NCBI GenBank assembly: GCA_030427805.1
Contig: JAUICP010000001.1
Span: 434,001 to 498,000, forward strand
Direction of reading: 5' to 3'
Origin: Bdellovibrionia bacterium
Lineage (GTDB): Bacteria; Bdellovibrionota; Bdellovibrionia; Bdellovibrionales; JAGQZY01
DNA: 64,000 bases
The position numbers were made by a program, and so were the translations under genes. The notes beneath the pieces are model-generated. The model had not been told where the DNA came from. It searched no databases and saw nothing but the letters and a program-made list of their open reading frames with translations. Below, one piece after another: positions 53,989 to 62,380 of this stretch (within the stretch, counting starts at the first letter, position 1; every line of letters begins with the position of its first letter).

Positions 53989-54497
53989 AGTTTCTTCTTT
54001 GTTTTAGATTTCGTGGTTTTCTTCTTTGTCGTTTTTATTTTCTTCATTTTTTTTAATCGTTTAATTCCGTAGTAAGAGTTGCCGGCATCGACGTAAAACT
54101 TTTTACGAAAACTCTCTCTTCCTAGAAGCATGCGAAATCCCATTTCGTCACGATTTGTGAGTGTTATTTCTATGGGCCAAACTTCTCCGAGGAGTTCTAG
54201 GTTGGTTAGTATGACTGGTCGGAGTTCGCTCTGGCCGTTTGAGCTTTTTACACGACGGTATTCCAGGATTTTGGCGTGACAGCTGATTTCTTTTTTATTG
54301 TTTTTTTGCTCAGGATGGACCTTGAACTTTACGAACTCCTTGCCAGAGCGACTATAAATTTCGACATCGTAAGCGTGAATCGATGAAGACCGAGCTCCGG
54401 TATCTACTTTTGCCTTAATTTTAGGAACCTTTAGGTCGGGTAAATTGACCCATTCCCGCCAACCTATGAGCTGTTTTTCTTTTTTCGCCTTAGCCAA
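53985..54497 (-). CDS. RimK-associated retropepsin-like protease (PF05618-type)
   Basis: A 170-residue protein: IGWREWVNLPDLKVPKIKAK, then VDTGARSSSIHAY, carrying the Asp-Thr-Gly-Ala of clan AA aspartic proteases; the second half MGFRMLLGRESFRKKFYVDA is the family ending. Databases call this 'ATP-dependent zinc protease', but the DTGA fold is aspartic-type. The last about 25 residues are almost all Lys/Thr/Ser. First gene of the protease-RimK-deacylase triad. Confidence 0.85.
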   Translation of the reverse strand: MAKAKKEKQLIGWREWVNLPDLKVPKIKAKVDTGARSSSIHAYDVEIYSRSGKEFVKFKVHPEQKNNKKEISCHAKILEYRRVKSSNGQSELRPVILTNLELLGEVWPIEITLTNRDEMGFRMLLGRESFRKKFYVDAGNSYYGIKRLKKMKKIKTTKKKTTKSKTKKKL

Positions 54498-54678
54498 AAT
54501 GCTTCCTTTACTCGTATCGCTGTGGTCGACACTTATTCTCTCAGAAATATACCTAGAGTGAAGCCTGATTTTGCCTATTTACGCCCTGTCTCAGAGAAAT
54601 CTAGGAGAGATTTGCGTTGATTTTTCACGGGTTAAGAGGAGCTTTGACATAGGTCGACTATGAGTTTAGGTTCTGCCC

Positions 54679-55035
54679 ATGTCAGATCAAAGCCCGAATT
54701 GCCCTAAATGTAATTCTAGTTACTCCTACCAGGATGGGTCCCTGTGGATTTGCCCAGAGTGTTTTCACGAGTGGACTCCCGCAGAAGCCTCATCCGCAGA
54801 AAGTTCTCCCGAGAAACCTCGGTTTTTGGATGCCAATGGTGTTCAGTTGCAAACTGGCGATACTGTCATTGTCGCCAAGGATCTTAAAGTGGGTAGTGGA
54901 ACTTTAAAGTCGGGAACCAAAGTTAAGAATATTCGCCTTTTGGACGAGCCTGAAGATGATCACGATATTTCCTGTAAGATTCCAGGATTTGGTTCGATGT
55001 ACCTAAAGTGTTCTGTAGTTAAAAAGGCAAAATAG
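54679..55035 (+). CDS. yjdM: Zinc-ribbon protein YjdM (PhnA-type)
   Basis: A 118-residue protein. [22 protein letters not shown] (with CxxC pairs) is a zinc ribbon; the C-terminal domain [20 protein letters not shown] with [16 protein letters not shown] is the YjdM beta-barrel. Role unknown (an old link to phosphonate use is not supported). No Shine-Dalgarno; TTGACA (54645-54650) with a weak -10 ten bases before ATG suggests a very short leader. TtcA follows after two bases. Confidence 0.88.
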   Translation: MSDQSPNCPKCNSSYSYQDGSLWICPECFHEWTPAEASSAESSPEKPRFLDANGVQLQTGDTVIVAKDLKVGSGTLKSGTKVKNIRLLDEPEDDHDISCKIPGFGSMYLKCSVVKKAK

Positions 55036-55037
55036 TC

Positions 55038-55814
55038 GTGGAAACCTTTGTCTCTTTAGAAGCACAACCAGTCACCAGTGATCTCGCAACTTCGATTCGG
55101 AAGCAGATGACTAAAGCAATTGTCGATTTCAATTTAATCGAAGAGGGAGACCGGGTTTTATGTGCCGTATCTGGAGGAAAAGACTCATCGATTATGTTGG
55201 CTCTTCTTGATCAGATTCGCCAAAAAGCCCCTTTTCAGTTTGAATTAGAGGCGGCAATACTTGATCAAAAGCAACCCGGATTCGAGGTTGAAGCTTTTAA
55301 AAACTGGATCGAATCCCTCGGAATTAAACTAACAGTCTTAGAGGAAGATACTTACAGTATTGTTAAAGAAAAAGTCGAAGAAGGGCAGACCTATTGTTCC
55401 CTTTGTTCGAGATTGCGGAGAGGAATTCTCTATAACTACGCTCACGATAAGAAGTTTAACAAACTCGCTTTAGGCCACCATAGAGACGATCTCATTGAAA
55501 CTCTTTTGTTGAATATGTTTTACTCCGGAAAAACGGCAACTATGCCGCCAAAGCTTTATTCGAAAGATGCGCGAAATATTGTGATTCGCCCATTATCCTA
55601 CGTTAAAGAACAATCACTTTTAGATCTTCAGGTTCGATGGGGTTTTCCAGTGATACCCTGTAATCTTTGTGGCTCACAGGACGGTCTCAAAAGAGTGGAA
55701 ATGAAAAAGCTACTGAGAACTCTCCGTAAAACCATCCCCGATATCGATAACTCTCTACTCGGTGCCATGAGCAATGTTCTCCCCAGCCACATGCTCGACC
55801 CCACCCTTCGGTAG
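55038..55814 (+). CDS. ttcA: tRNA 2-thiocytidine biosynthesis protein TtcA
   Basis: A 258-residue PP-loop ATPase: VSGGKDSSIML (residues 44-54), YCSLCSRLRRGILY (first Cys pair) and CNLCGSQD (second pair), which together hold the Fe-S cluster for s2C32 tRNA thiolation, plus the family ending NVLPSHMLDPTLR. The GTG start has AAGG about ten bases upstream. It forms a pair with yjdM, two bases upstream. Confidence 0.93.
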   Translation: METFVSLEAQPVTSDLATSIRKQMTKAIVDFNLIEEGDRVLCAVSGGKDSSIMLALLDQIRQKAPFQFELEAAILDQKQPGFEVEAFKNWIESLGIKLTVLEEDTYSIVKEKVEEGQTYCSLCSRLRRGILYNYAHDKKFNKLALGHHRDDLIETLLLNMFYSGKTATMPPKLYSKDARNIVIRPLSYVKEQSLLDLQVRWGFPVIPCNLCGSQDGLKRVEMKKLLRTLRKTIPDIDNSLLGAMSNVLPSHMLDPTLR

Positions 55815-55822
55815 AAGGTTTC

Positions 55823-56194
55823 TTAAGTGGCGTAAACTTCGACTGCAAATTGGTTGGGGTCTTCAAAACAAAGGTATTTGCCATCTCTTTTAAGTATCTG
55901 AATCCCTTTGGATTTTAGGCTATTTTCGAGCTGATCTAGAAAGCCCAGGTCGCCGCCATTAAAAGCGATGTGATTGAGTCCTTGGGCTTGCCGGTTGTTC
56001 TCCACAGAACGGTAAGAGTCCAGAACTTGAACGAAGCAGAGATAAGTGCCATTAGGATGCTCCCAGGATACTCCGTCACCCCACTCCGAAACTTTCTTGT
56101 ATTCCAGAAGAGGCATGAACCAATTCCAAAATTCATTGGATCTAGAGAGATCATTTACGTAATACTCAATGTGATGAACCTGACCAAACTGCAT
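55823..56194 (-). CDS. VOC family protein
   Basis: About 123 residues: QVHHIEYYVNDLSRSNEFWN, then GLNHIAFNGGDLGFLDQLEN and YLCFEDPNQFAVEVY, giving the paired VOC units with possible metal ligands (His, Glu). ATG 56194 is preferred to 56230; a GGGA is eight bases upstream. Converges on ttcA with an eight-base gap. Confidence 0.83.
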   Translation of the reverse strand: MQFGQVHHIEYYVNDLSRSNEFWNWFMPLLEYKKVSEWGDGVSWEHPNGTYLCFVQVLDSYRSVENNRQAQGLNHIAFNGGDLGFLDQLENSLKSKGIQILKRDGKYLCFEDPNQFAVEVYAT

Positions 56195-56295
56195 ACTAAA
56201 ATCCCATTGTGAAGAGCAAATTAAAGCCAAAAAAGCTTGGAAGACGAGCTCCTAGGCGGTAAAACAGATATATTCTATTTTTTAAGGGTATTCAA

Positions 56296-57390
56296 TTGAC
56301 ACAGTACGATTCAAAATTTTGGTCGCAGAAGCTTCTGCCTTATACAAAAAAATCTAATCTTATTGCCACTCGCCAGGTATTGTCGACGCTCGTTCCTTTT
56401 GCCTTACTTTGGTTTTCCTATGCCTACCTCGTCAAAATTTCTTTGTGGTTTTTCTTGCCGTTCTCGGTCGTGATTAGTTTTTTCATTTTGCGAACTTTCG
56501 TTTTAATGCACGATTGTGGGCACAACTCACTTTTTTCGTCACGTCGGTTGAACCGTCTTGTCGGCTTTTTTCTGGGAGTTATTACGGGGATGCCCCAATA
56601 TGTCTGGTCTAAGAACCACGATTATCATCATAAGACCAACGGGGATTGGGTCAGTTATGGAGGAGTTTTCAATATCATTAATACCGATGACTATGCGAAG
56701 CTGACAGATAAGCAGAGAAAGAGTTACTGGCGATTTCGCCAACCTCTGATCTTAATACCTGCCGGATTCTTTTATGTATTGGCCTTTCCGCGCATTAATT
56801 GGATTTTGGGTCATTTTGTAATAGCCTATGGAATTCTTGGGTCTTTAATTCGATTTCGATTTAAAGAAGCTGTCGATTTCGCAAAAAAGTGGGATACAAA
56901 ATATTGGAAGTCAAAAAGAGACTACCTGCACATGACATACAATAATATTGTCTTGATCTCTATCTGGATTCTCATGTCCTCTGCCATAGGAACAACAGAA
57001 TTTTTTCTGCTTTATGTGGTTTCTACATCTCTTTCAGGGTCAATGGGAATTCTTGCATTTACGATTCAGCACAATTTTGAAAACTCCTACGCGACGGATT
57101 CAGAGCGTGTGAATTATTACCAAGCGGCTTTAGAGGGTACCAGCATGTTAGTGCTGCCAAAAGTCCTCAATTGGTTCACGGCGGATATTGCATTTCATCA
57201 CCTTCACCACCTTTCGGTTGCTATTCCTAATTATCGACTCGAAGATTGCCATAACAAGTATAGTGATTTGTTTCAGAATGTGAGAAGGGTTCGAATTGGA
57301 AAACTTATATCGACATTTGATTACCAGCTTTGGGACCCAAAGTTAGAAAAGGTCGTCAGTAGAGAATACGCAGATCAGTTGTTATCTTAG
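56296..57390 (+). CDS. Membrane fatty acid desaturase (FADS domain)
   Basis: A 364-residue protein with four TMs and three His boxes: MHDCGHNSLF (His72-His76), NHDYHHKTNGDW (108-112) and the terminal FHHLHHLS (about 296-302). The Phe-His-x-x-His-His box and total length match acyl-lipid omega-6/omega-3-like desaturases. The start is TTG with AAGGG seven bases upstream. Introduces double bonds into membrane lipid acyl chains. Confidence 0.9.
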   Translation: MTQYDSKFWSQKLLPYTKKSNLIATRQVLSTLVPFALLWFSYAYLVKISLWFFLPFSVVISFFILRTFVLMHDCGHNSLFSSRRLNRLVGFFLGVITGMPQYVWSKNHDYHHKTNGDWVSYGGVFNIINTDDYAKLTDKQRKSYWRFRQPLILIPAGFFYVLAFPRINWILGHFVIAYGILGSLIRFRFKEAVDFAKKWDTKYWKSKRDYLHMTYNNIVLISIWILMSSAIGTTEFFLLYVVSTSLSGSMGILAFTIQHNFENSYATDSERVNYYQAALEGTSMLVLPKVLNWFTADIAFHHLHHLSVAIPNYRLEDCHNKYSDLFQNVRRVRIGKLISTFDYQLWDPKLEKVVSREYADQLLS

Positions 57391-57478
57391 GTTAGATAGT
57401 AATTAAATTGCCCCCTGTTTGAACCTGTTTTCAAAAAAGCTCCATTACTATATTTTTTGCCAAAAGGAGTCCCTCGCA

Positions 57479-57976
57479 ATGGATTCAAATTTAATTCTGT
57501 TAGCCGAATTTGATCCCCCTTGGTGGGCAGTTGTAATTGTCGTGATTTTTTTAATGGCTATTTTTGGCAAAAAGAAGGAGTTTGAATATGAAGCCAAGCT
57601 TTTTCAAGAAGGGTCCGAAGATATAAAGGGCGAAATCGAAATAGAGAAATACAAAAAAAATGATCCTCAAGCCAAGTTGGAACTTTGGGATAAGAGTCTT
57701 CCTTTGACGGGAGAATTTTTAATTAGGATCAATGATCAAACTCTCTCGCAATTTAGTATCAATGAAGCAGACCCGAGGACCATTAATATTCTATTCCCTT
57801 TGATTAAAAATAAAAGTGGGGAATTGCAAAAGACAATTAGACGACATAGAAATTCAGTAAAATTTGGCAATTTTCCGTTTCTGGTAACCCAAGATGTCCA
57901 ACCTAAAAATCAAGATTCAGTAGTTGTTTCTATTAATGGAGAGGAAGTTCTCAAGGGACAATTTTACCGCGACTAA
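57479..57976 (+). CDS. Single-TM protein with unknown soluble domain
   Basis: About 165 residues: short N-terminal hydrophobic span (WWAVVIVVIFLMAIFG) then a charged soluble domain (ELWDKSLPLTGEFLIRINDQ, RTINILFPLIKNKSGELQKTI). AAGGAG is nine bases before ATG 57479; the longer frame from 57419 is rejected. I recognise no family. Eighty-eight bases after the desaturase gene. Confidence 0.6.
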   Translation: MDSNLILLAEFDPPWWAVVIVVIFLMAIFGKKKEFEYEAKLFQEGSEDIKGEIEIEKYKKNDPQAKLELWDKSLPLTGEFLIRINDQTLSQFSINEADPRTINILFPLIKNKSGELQKTIRRHRNSVKFGNFPFLVTQDVQPKNQDSVVVSINGEEVLKGQFYRD

Positions 57977-58007
57977 GTCTCGAAGCAACTTGAGTTGTAA
58001 TAGCAGA

Positions 58008-58790
58008 TCACTTATAAAGTCCTGCAGGATCCTGTTGATAAAAATCTACAAATAGGCTGTAAAGTCGCGGGTGATATTCTTTCATTCTTTTTGGTTTCGT
58101 AAAAAAGTATTCAGTGATTACGGCAAAAAACTCCGCTTCGTTCGTAGATCCATAGGGGTCAAAAAAACTGTCTCTGTTTTCTTCAACATCATCTCGAAGG
58201 TTTTCAAACTCTTTTGTACAAACTTCGGCCCATTCCTTGTACTTTTTTTGGCTTTCGAGAAGAGGAGTGCCATCGGCGTAGCCATCCATCATATCAAGTT
58301 TATGAGCAAACTCATGAAAGATAACATTGTGGCCCTTTTCGGGATGACGAACCTCTCGTTTAATTGAATCCCATACTAATATAAGCGGACCATTGTAATG
58401 GGCAGCCCCCAAAATGGGTACTGGGCCGAGTACGGGTTCGAGTGGCCCGCCAAAAAAGTTCATTGCAGGTTTAGGAGTTAATACTGTACTCGGATAAACA
58501 AATATGGAAATCACATTATTATAATAGTCGTGGGGAATTTTTAAAATGAGAAGGCAGGCATGGGCAGCGATAGTCACTTTAATTTCATCGTTAATATCAA
58601 AGCCTTCGCCTCCTTGCCAATCTTTTTCGGCTACAAATATTTGTACAAGATCTTTTAGGTTCTTTTGATCTTTTTCAGGAAGCAAGGAATAGTAAGGAAG
58701 ATTATTATCTAGGTGATAATTCCACTGAGCTGGAAATGGGTTTTCCAATAGTTTTTTTCGTCTTCGGTTTTTCCACCAACTAAACATCAC
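58008..58790 (-). CDS. mtfA: MtfA-type zinc peptidase
   Basis: A 260-residue protein with the MtfA pattern: IKVTIAAHACLLIL, VYPSTVLTP, VLVWDSIKREVRHPEKGHNV and the HExxH motif FHEFAHKLDMMDGYADGTP (His159, Glu160, His163), with the third ligand Glu near NEAEFFAVITEYFF. In E. coli MtfA interacts with the Mlc repressor and cleaves peptides. Here it follows the L,D-transpeptidase-like gene by 23 bases. Confidence 0.88.
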   Translation of the reverse strand: MMFSWWKNRRRKKLLENPFPAQWNYHLDNNLPYYSLLPEKDQKNLKDLVQIFVAEKDWQGGEGFDINDEIKVTIAAHACLLILKIPHDYYNNVISIFVYPSTVLTPKPAMNFFGGPLEPVLGPVPILGAAHYNGPLILVWDSIKREVRHPEKGHNVIFHEFAHKLDMMDGYADGTPLLESQKKYKEWAEVCTKEFENLRDDVEENRDSFFDPYGSTNEAEFFAVITEYFFTKPKRMKEYHPRLYSLFVDFYQQDPAGLYK

Positions 58791-58813
58791 TCAAATAAAT
58801 ACAATGAGTAGGC

Positions 58814-59749
58814 CTAGCGTTCAAGCTCCGAGTAGGGGCGATGAGTAGCGCTTACAATCGGCCGCGGTCTAGGATGAATAGATTGTTCGGGAGGAGCATT
58901 ATTGTAGGCCTCATTAATTCGTGCTTGGTCTCTAAGAACTCGACGATCGTTTTCGCATTCACGGTAGTAATGGGCTTGCAATTCTCCCATTGCAAACTGA
59001 TAGGCTTCATTTGAATACTTGTCGCCTTGATACCGATTGGCCCATTCTTCTTCGGTAAATCGGAAGTAGTAGGCATCATCGCGGCCCTCAGCCCTTAATT
59101 TTTGAAAAATACACTGATAAACTTCGGCTCTTAAAAGGCAATTCCTCGTACGTTGCCTTTCGGCGTTCGCATCTGAGTTTATTATTCTGACCGTAGTTTG
59201 ATTTCGACCCTCAGTTTGAATTAATTGAAAAAGCGCATCAGAATCACTTCGCATCATACGTATGCATGCACCAGATGCCCTTCGTCCGATTCTTTCTTCG
59301 AGATGCTCATCTACGCCATGAATGAAGATTCCGCGACCAGTAACGGGTAGTCCCACATTGTCAGTACCCTGTAACTCAAGGGCATTGTACATGATAGGCG
59401 CTGAACCACCAGGTCGAGTCCATTGTTGCGAAGTGCGCTCTGGATTCATTTCTCCTATTGAGAGTGACATGCTAGTTGGAGTTGTCGAACAATAGGGAGT
59501 TATGTAGTCTCTTCTTTGCGCGAAATCATAGCCTTCGATGTTTTCTCTTCCGGTCGAGACCAAATACTCATTTTGTAAAGTACCTCGGTTAAAAACACAC
59601 ATTTTTTGAACGCTCGAGGATTTGTCAACGAGAACAAAAACTGGGCGCGCGGCCTCTTCGGGAGTTAAATCATAATCAATATTACAAGCAAAGAGGGCGT
59701 GACCAGATAGGCCCATCGCCATAAAAACCAAGATTTGAATCACTCTCAT
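58814..59749 (-). CDS. YkuD-like L,D-transpeptidase family protein with extended C-terminus
   Basis: A 311-residue exported protein (signal peptide about 1-21, LFA-CN). FVLVDKSSSVQKMCVFNRG opens the YkuD-type fold; IFIHGVDEHLEERIG (His144) and RRASGACIRMM (Cys162, Arg164) match HG ... SxGCxR, with Ala for Gly before Cys. Residues about 185-311 are an extra acidic/basic tail. Such enzymes cross-link or edit peptidoglycan or its proteins. A variant active site, so activity is likely but not certain. Confidence 0.75.
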   Translation of the reverse strand: MRVIQILVFMAMGLSGHALFACNIDYDLTPEEAARPVFVLVDKSSSVQKMCVFNRGTLQNEYLVSTGRENIEGYDFAQRRDYITPYCSTTPTSMSLSIGEMNPERTSQQWTRPGGSAPIMYNALELQGTDNVGLPVTGRGIFIHGVDEHLEERIGRRASGACIRMMRSDSDALFQLIQTEGRNQTTVRIINSDANAERQRTRNCLLRAEVYQCIFQKLRAEGRDDAYYFRFTEEEWANRYQGDKYSNEAYQFAMGELQAHYYRECENDRRVLRDQARINEAYNNAPPEQSIHPRPRPIVSATHRPYSELER

Positions 59750-59896
59750 AGCCCTTTAAGCAGCAATGACTATTCCGTCTTTAAAGACTGAGAAGCAATT
59801 TGGAGCGTGTAGAGACCGATCGCCTGTCTAAAAATGATACAGTTTTGCGTGGAAGGTCAGTTTAATGGTGTGGCTTCTAACATATGATTTTTTCAA

Positions 59897-60442
59897 TTAA
59901 TCACAGCAGGTATTTTCGCTCTTTACTTCGTAAGAAATGACCTTACCTCGAAAGTCAAACGTGTAGGCGCAACATTCCTCGAGTTTGTTTCGTAAGCGTC
60001 TTTTTGCTCTTTGATGTCTTGCCTTGGCTGCCTCTAGTGAAATATTCAAATGGAGAGCTGCCTCTTTTTGTGTAAGACCTTTTATTTCGGTGAGCTTGAG
60101 GATTTCCTGATCGGGCTCACTGAGGATATCTATAAAATACTCGAGCCAAGAGGAGACTTCTCTAAAAATGTCATCGTCAGTGGGAGTGATATCCTCACTG
60201 GGAAGTTCGGGCACAGGCTTTCCATTTTTTCGATAAAAATCGATGATTTGGTTTCTAGCCACTCGATACAGCCAAGCTACCAAATTTTCCAAATCATCAA
60301 TTTTACCTTCGTTTTTGTGCAACTTTAAAAATATCTCTTGAACAAGATCCGAAACATCTTCATCGTTTTGGACTCTCTTTTTTACAAAGGATTTAATTGC
60401 TTGGTACAGCTTTTCAGACACAACATTTTGAGTCTTTTCCAC
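59897..60442 (-). CDS. sigZ: ECF-type sigma factor, SigZ-like
   Basis: A 181-residue sigma factor: VSDLVQEIFLKLHKN and LVAWLYRVARNQIIDFYRK (region 2), then KLTEIKGLTQKEAALHLNIS followed by LEAAKARHQRAKRRLR (region 4). The Cys-rich tail, LEECCAYTFDFRG to ENTCCD, is typical of SigZ proteins. The GTG start is inside the arsI-like gene end (29-base overlap). The Cys pairs make thiol or metalloid sensing plausible. Confidence 0.85.
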   Translation of the reverse strand: MEKTQNVVSEKLYQAIKSFVKKRVQNDEDVSDLVQEIFLKLHKNEGKIDDLENLVAWLYRVARNQIIDFYRKNGKPVPELPSEDITPTDDDIFREVSSWLEYFIDILSEPDQEILKLTEIKGLTQKEAALHLNISLEAAKARHQRAKRRLRNKLEECCAYTFDFRGKVISYEVKSENTCCD

Positions 60443-60821
60443 TTCGACTTTTCCCCCCTGCTAAAACGACAAACACTTCCCAGGCATTGCCATCTGGATC
60501 TTTGACCCAAACCTTGTCTTGAATAGCATAACAGCAATCTGTGCCTTCTTCGAGTCGCGTATCTAGTCCAAGTTTCTCAAGACGAGATTTTTCGAGAGTT
60601 ACATCTCTACTGGCGCGGACTTGCAGTCCGAGGTGATTTAATCTATTGCCTTGGACTGAGTCTGTTTTGTTGATCGTAAAGTTTAGAGCTGGTTCTTCGA
60701 GGTCAAATTTAATATAGGTTTCTTTCGATTTTGCGGGCTCTACTCCAAATAAAGCAGTGTAGAATTCTAAGCTTTTTTTCATATCAACGGCATTTATAGA
60801 TAGATGGACCTTTTTGTTCAT
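60414..60821 (-). CDS. ArsI/CadI-like VOC metalloenzyme (organoarsenical C-As lyase family)
   Basis: A 135-residue VOC protein: VHLSINAVDMKKSLEFYTAL, then TDCCYAIQDKVWVKDPDGNA, with vicinal Cys96-Cys97, the pair that binds trivalent organoarsenicals in ArsI, and the metal ligand Glu in WEVF. A further Cys pair ends the chain (KCCV). ArsI breaks C-As bonds of methylarsenite using Fe(II) and O2. Overlaps sigZ by 29 bases, giving a two-gene operon. Confidence 0.83.
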   Translation of the reverse strand: MNKKVHLSINAVDMKKSLEFYTALFGVEPAKSKETYIKFDLEEPALNFTINKTDSVQGNRLNHLGLQVRASRDVTLEKSRLEKLGLDTRLEEGTDCCYAIQDKVWVKDPDGNAWEVFVVLAGGKSRSGKDSKCCV

Positions 60822-60895
60822 AGGAAGCTCCTTATTTACCCTTTATGACGTAAAGGATGAGAAAAGGAGACAGCTTCCAGGTCATTTATTTAAAA

Positions 60896-60924
60896 AAAGA
60901 CTCCTCTTCAAGTGAGGAGTCTTT
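60896..60924 (-). terminator. Strong rho-independent terminator after the aldo-keto reductase gene
   Basis: AAAGACTCCTC (60896-60906) pairs with GAGGAGTCTTT (60914-60924) around a seven-base loop: an 11-bp stem. Seven A's (60892-60898) provide the U-run for minus-strand transcription from the gene at 60967. Confidence 0.85.
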
Positions 60925-60943
60925 CATTGAAATAACGCAAAGG

Positions 60944-60969
60944 CGCTACCAAAAGTAAGCTTCTACCTA
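60944..60969. repeat. 26-bp dispersed repeat, copy 2
   Basis: Twenty-five of 26 bases match 47039-47064, with AACGC conserved five bases upstream. The last three bases (60967-60969) form the stop codon of the aldo-keto reductase gene on the minus strand. Confidence 0.6.
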
Positions 60970-61914
60970 GTAGCGGTCGCCGGCGACACCACTTTCGATG
61001 AGGGCTTCCAGTTGGTCTATTTGCTCCTGTTTTAGTGTGAACTCTTGAGACGTCCAGTTCTCTTCGAGACGGTGAATCTTTCGAGTTCCTGGAATTACCG
61101 CGACCCCTTTTGATAGTAACCAAGCGAGAGCAGCTTGAGCTGGAGTTGCATTTATGCCCTTTGCAATTTCGGCAACTAGATCGGCGATTTCTGCATTTTT
61201 CGCTATTGCTTCATCCGTAAATCGTGGGTTATCGAGTCGCCAATCACCTGGTTCTAAATCTTTTCGTGAGCGAATCGCTCCCGATAAGAAACCTCTGCCA
61301 AGGGGGCTGTAGGCGACAAAACCGATTCCAAGTTCTTTAAGGCAAGGGAGGATTTCTGTCTCCACATCTCTCGACCACAACGAGTACTCAGTTTGAAGTG
61401 CTGTAATGGGGTGAACCTTGTGGGCTCGGCTTATTGTTTCTGGAGCCGCTTCGCAGAGACCAATGTAACGAATTTTCCCTTCTTTAACGAGATCGGCTAA
61501 AGCACCATAGGTTTCTTCTATGGGAACATTTTTGTCCACCCGGTGTTGATAGTACAAATCAATATAATCTGTACCTAGGCGCTTGAGAGAAGCATCACAA
61601 GCGGCGCGCACGTATTCTGGGCTTCCGTTAAGTCCTTTGAAGTTCCCCTCTTCATCGCGAACCACACCAAACTTTGTAGCCAGAGTAATCTGATCTCTTC
61701 GCCCCTTAAGAGCTTTTGACAAAAGAATTTCGTTCGTAAAAGGTCCATAAATATCTGAGGTGTCCCAAAAAGTACAACCCAGTTCTAAAGCTCGATCGAG
61801 AACTTTTAAATTCTGTTCTTCATCCGAAGATCCGTAGAAATCAGACATACCCATGCAACCTAAACCAATGGGGGGAATACTGAGGCCTTGAGATCCGAGG
61901 TTAATTTTTTTCAT
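60967..61914 (-). CDS. Aldo-keto reductase
   Basis: A 315-residue TIM-barrel oxidoreductase: FWDTSDIYGPFTNEIL (Asp51, Tyr56), ATKFG (Lys81), and YYQHRVDKNV (catalytic His region), ending in the NADPH site (VIPGTRKIHRLEEN). Matches the YakC/AKR13-type group that reduces carbonyls. Last residues VAGDRY precede the stop. Followed by the terminator at 60896. Confidence 0.92.
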   Translation of the reverse strand: MKKINLGSQGLSIPPIGLGCMGMSDFYGSSDEEQNLKVLDRALELGCTFWDTSDIYGPFTNEILLSKALKGRRDQITLATKFGVVRDEEGNFKGLNGSPEYVRAACDASLKRLGTDYIDLYYQHRVDKNVPIEETYGALADLVKEGKIRYIGLCEAAPETISRAHKVHPITALQTEYSLWSRDVETEILPCLKELGIGFVAYSPLGRGFLSGAIRSRKDLEPGDWRLDNPRFTDEAIAKNAEIADLVAEIAKGINATPAQAALAWLLSKGVAVIPGTRKIHRLEENWTSQEFTLKQEQIDQLEALIESGVAGDRY

Positions 61915-62020
61915 GGTTCGCTGTCCTTTCTAATAAGGTATGGATCAATCCTACGTCTTTACTTCGGTGGCTCTCAAGTGATTAATTGAATTTGACAGTC
62001 CCGGTAATAGATTCTTCGGA

Positions 62021-62380
62021 TTACCTGACAAGCTTTTCGAGGATATTAAAGAGATCAGTGCCGGAGTAGGGTTTATGAAGAAGTTCAATTCCTAATGACT
62101 TAGCTTCTTCGTACTCAGGAACACCTCCTCTATGACCAGTTACCAAAACTATCGGAGTTTGGTTGCCTGTAGCACGTAATTTTTTATAAAAATCGAGGCC
62201 TGTCATTTCGGGCATCGTGATATCTGAAATGAGTAAGTCAAAGGATTCTTTCTCGATGCATGCGAGTGCTTCAGTCGGACTCGTAAAGGTCACAACCTCA
62301 TCTTCATCGAGGAGCTCAGATACGAAGAAGCCAGCGTCAGGTTCGTCATCTAAAAAGAGAATTCTGTGTCTAGGCAACAT
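62021..62380 (-). CDS. Single-domain response regulator
   Basis: A 119-residue receiver: RILFLDDEPDAG (Asp11, Asp12), LLISDITMPEMTGLDF (phospho-acceptor Asp53), LVTGHRG (Thr) and LLHKPYSG (Lys). No output domain. Its start is inside the kinase gene end (11-base overlap), so it is the cognate partner and probably passes phosphate to another protein. Confidence 0.92.
   Translation of the reverse strand: MLPRHRILFLDDEPDAGFFVSELLDEDEVVTFTSPTEALACIEKESFDLLISDITMPEMTGLDFYKKLRATGNQTPIVLVTGHRGGVPEYEEAKSLGIELLHKPYSGTDLFNILEKLVR

Noticed and set aside
59777-59788. GTCTTTAAAGAC palindrome
   Set aside because: Short, AT-centred dyad upstream of the L,D-transpeptidase-like gene; could be chance.
60908-61123. 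71-residue minus-strand ORF inside the aldo-keto reductase end and terminator
   Set aside because: Runs through the terminator stem and is a shadow of the reductase gene.
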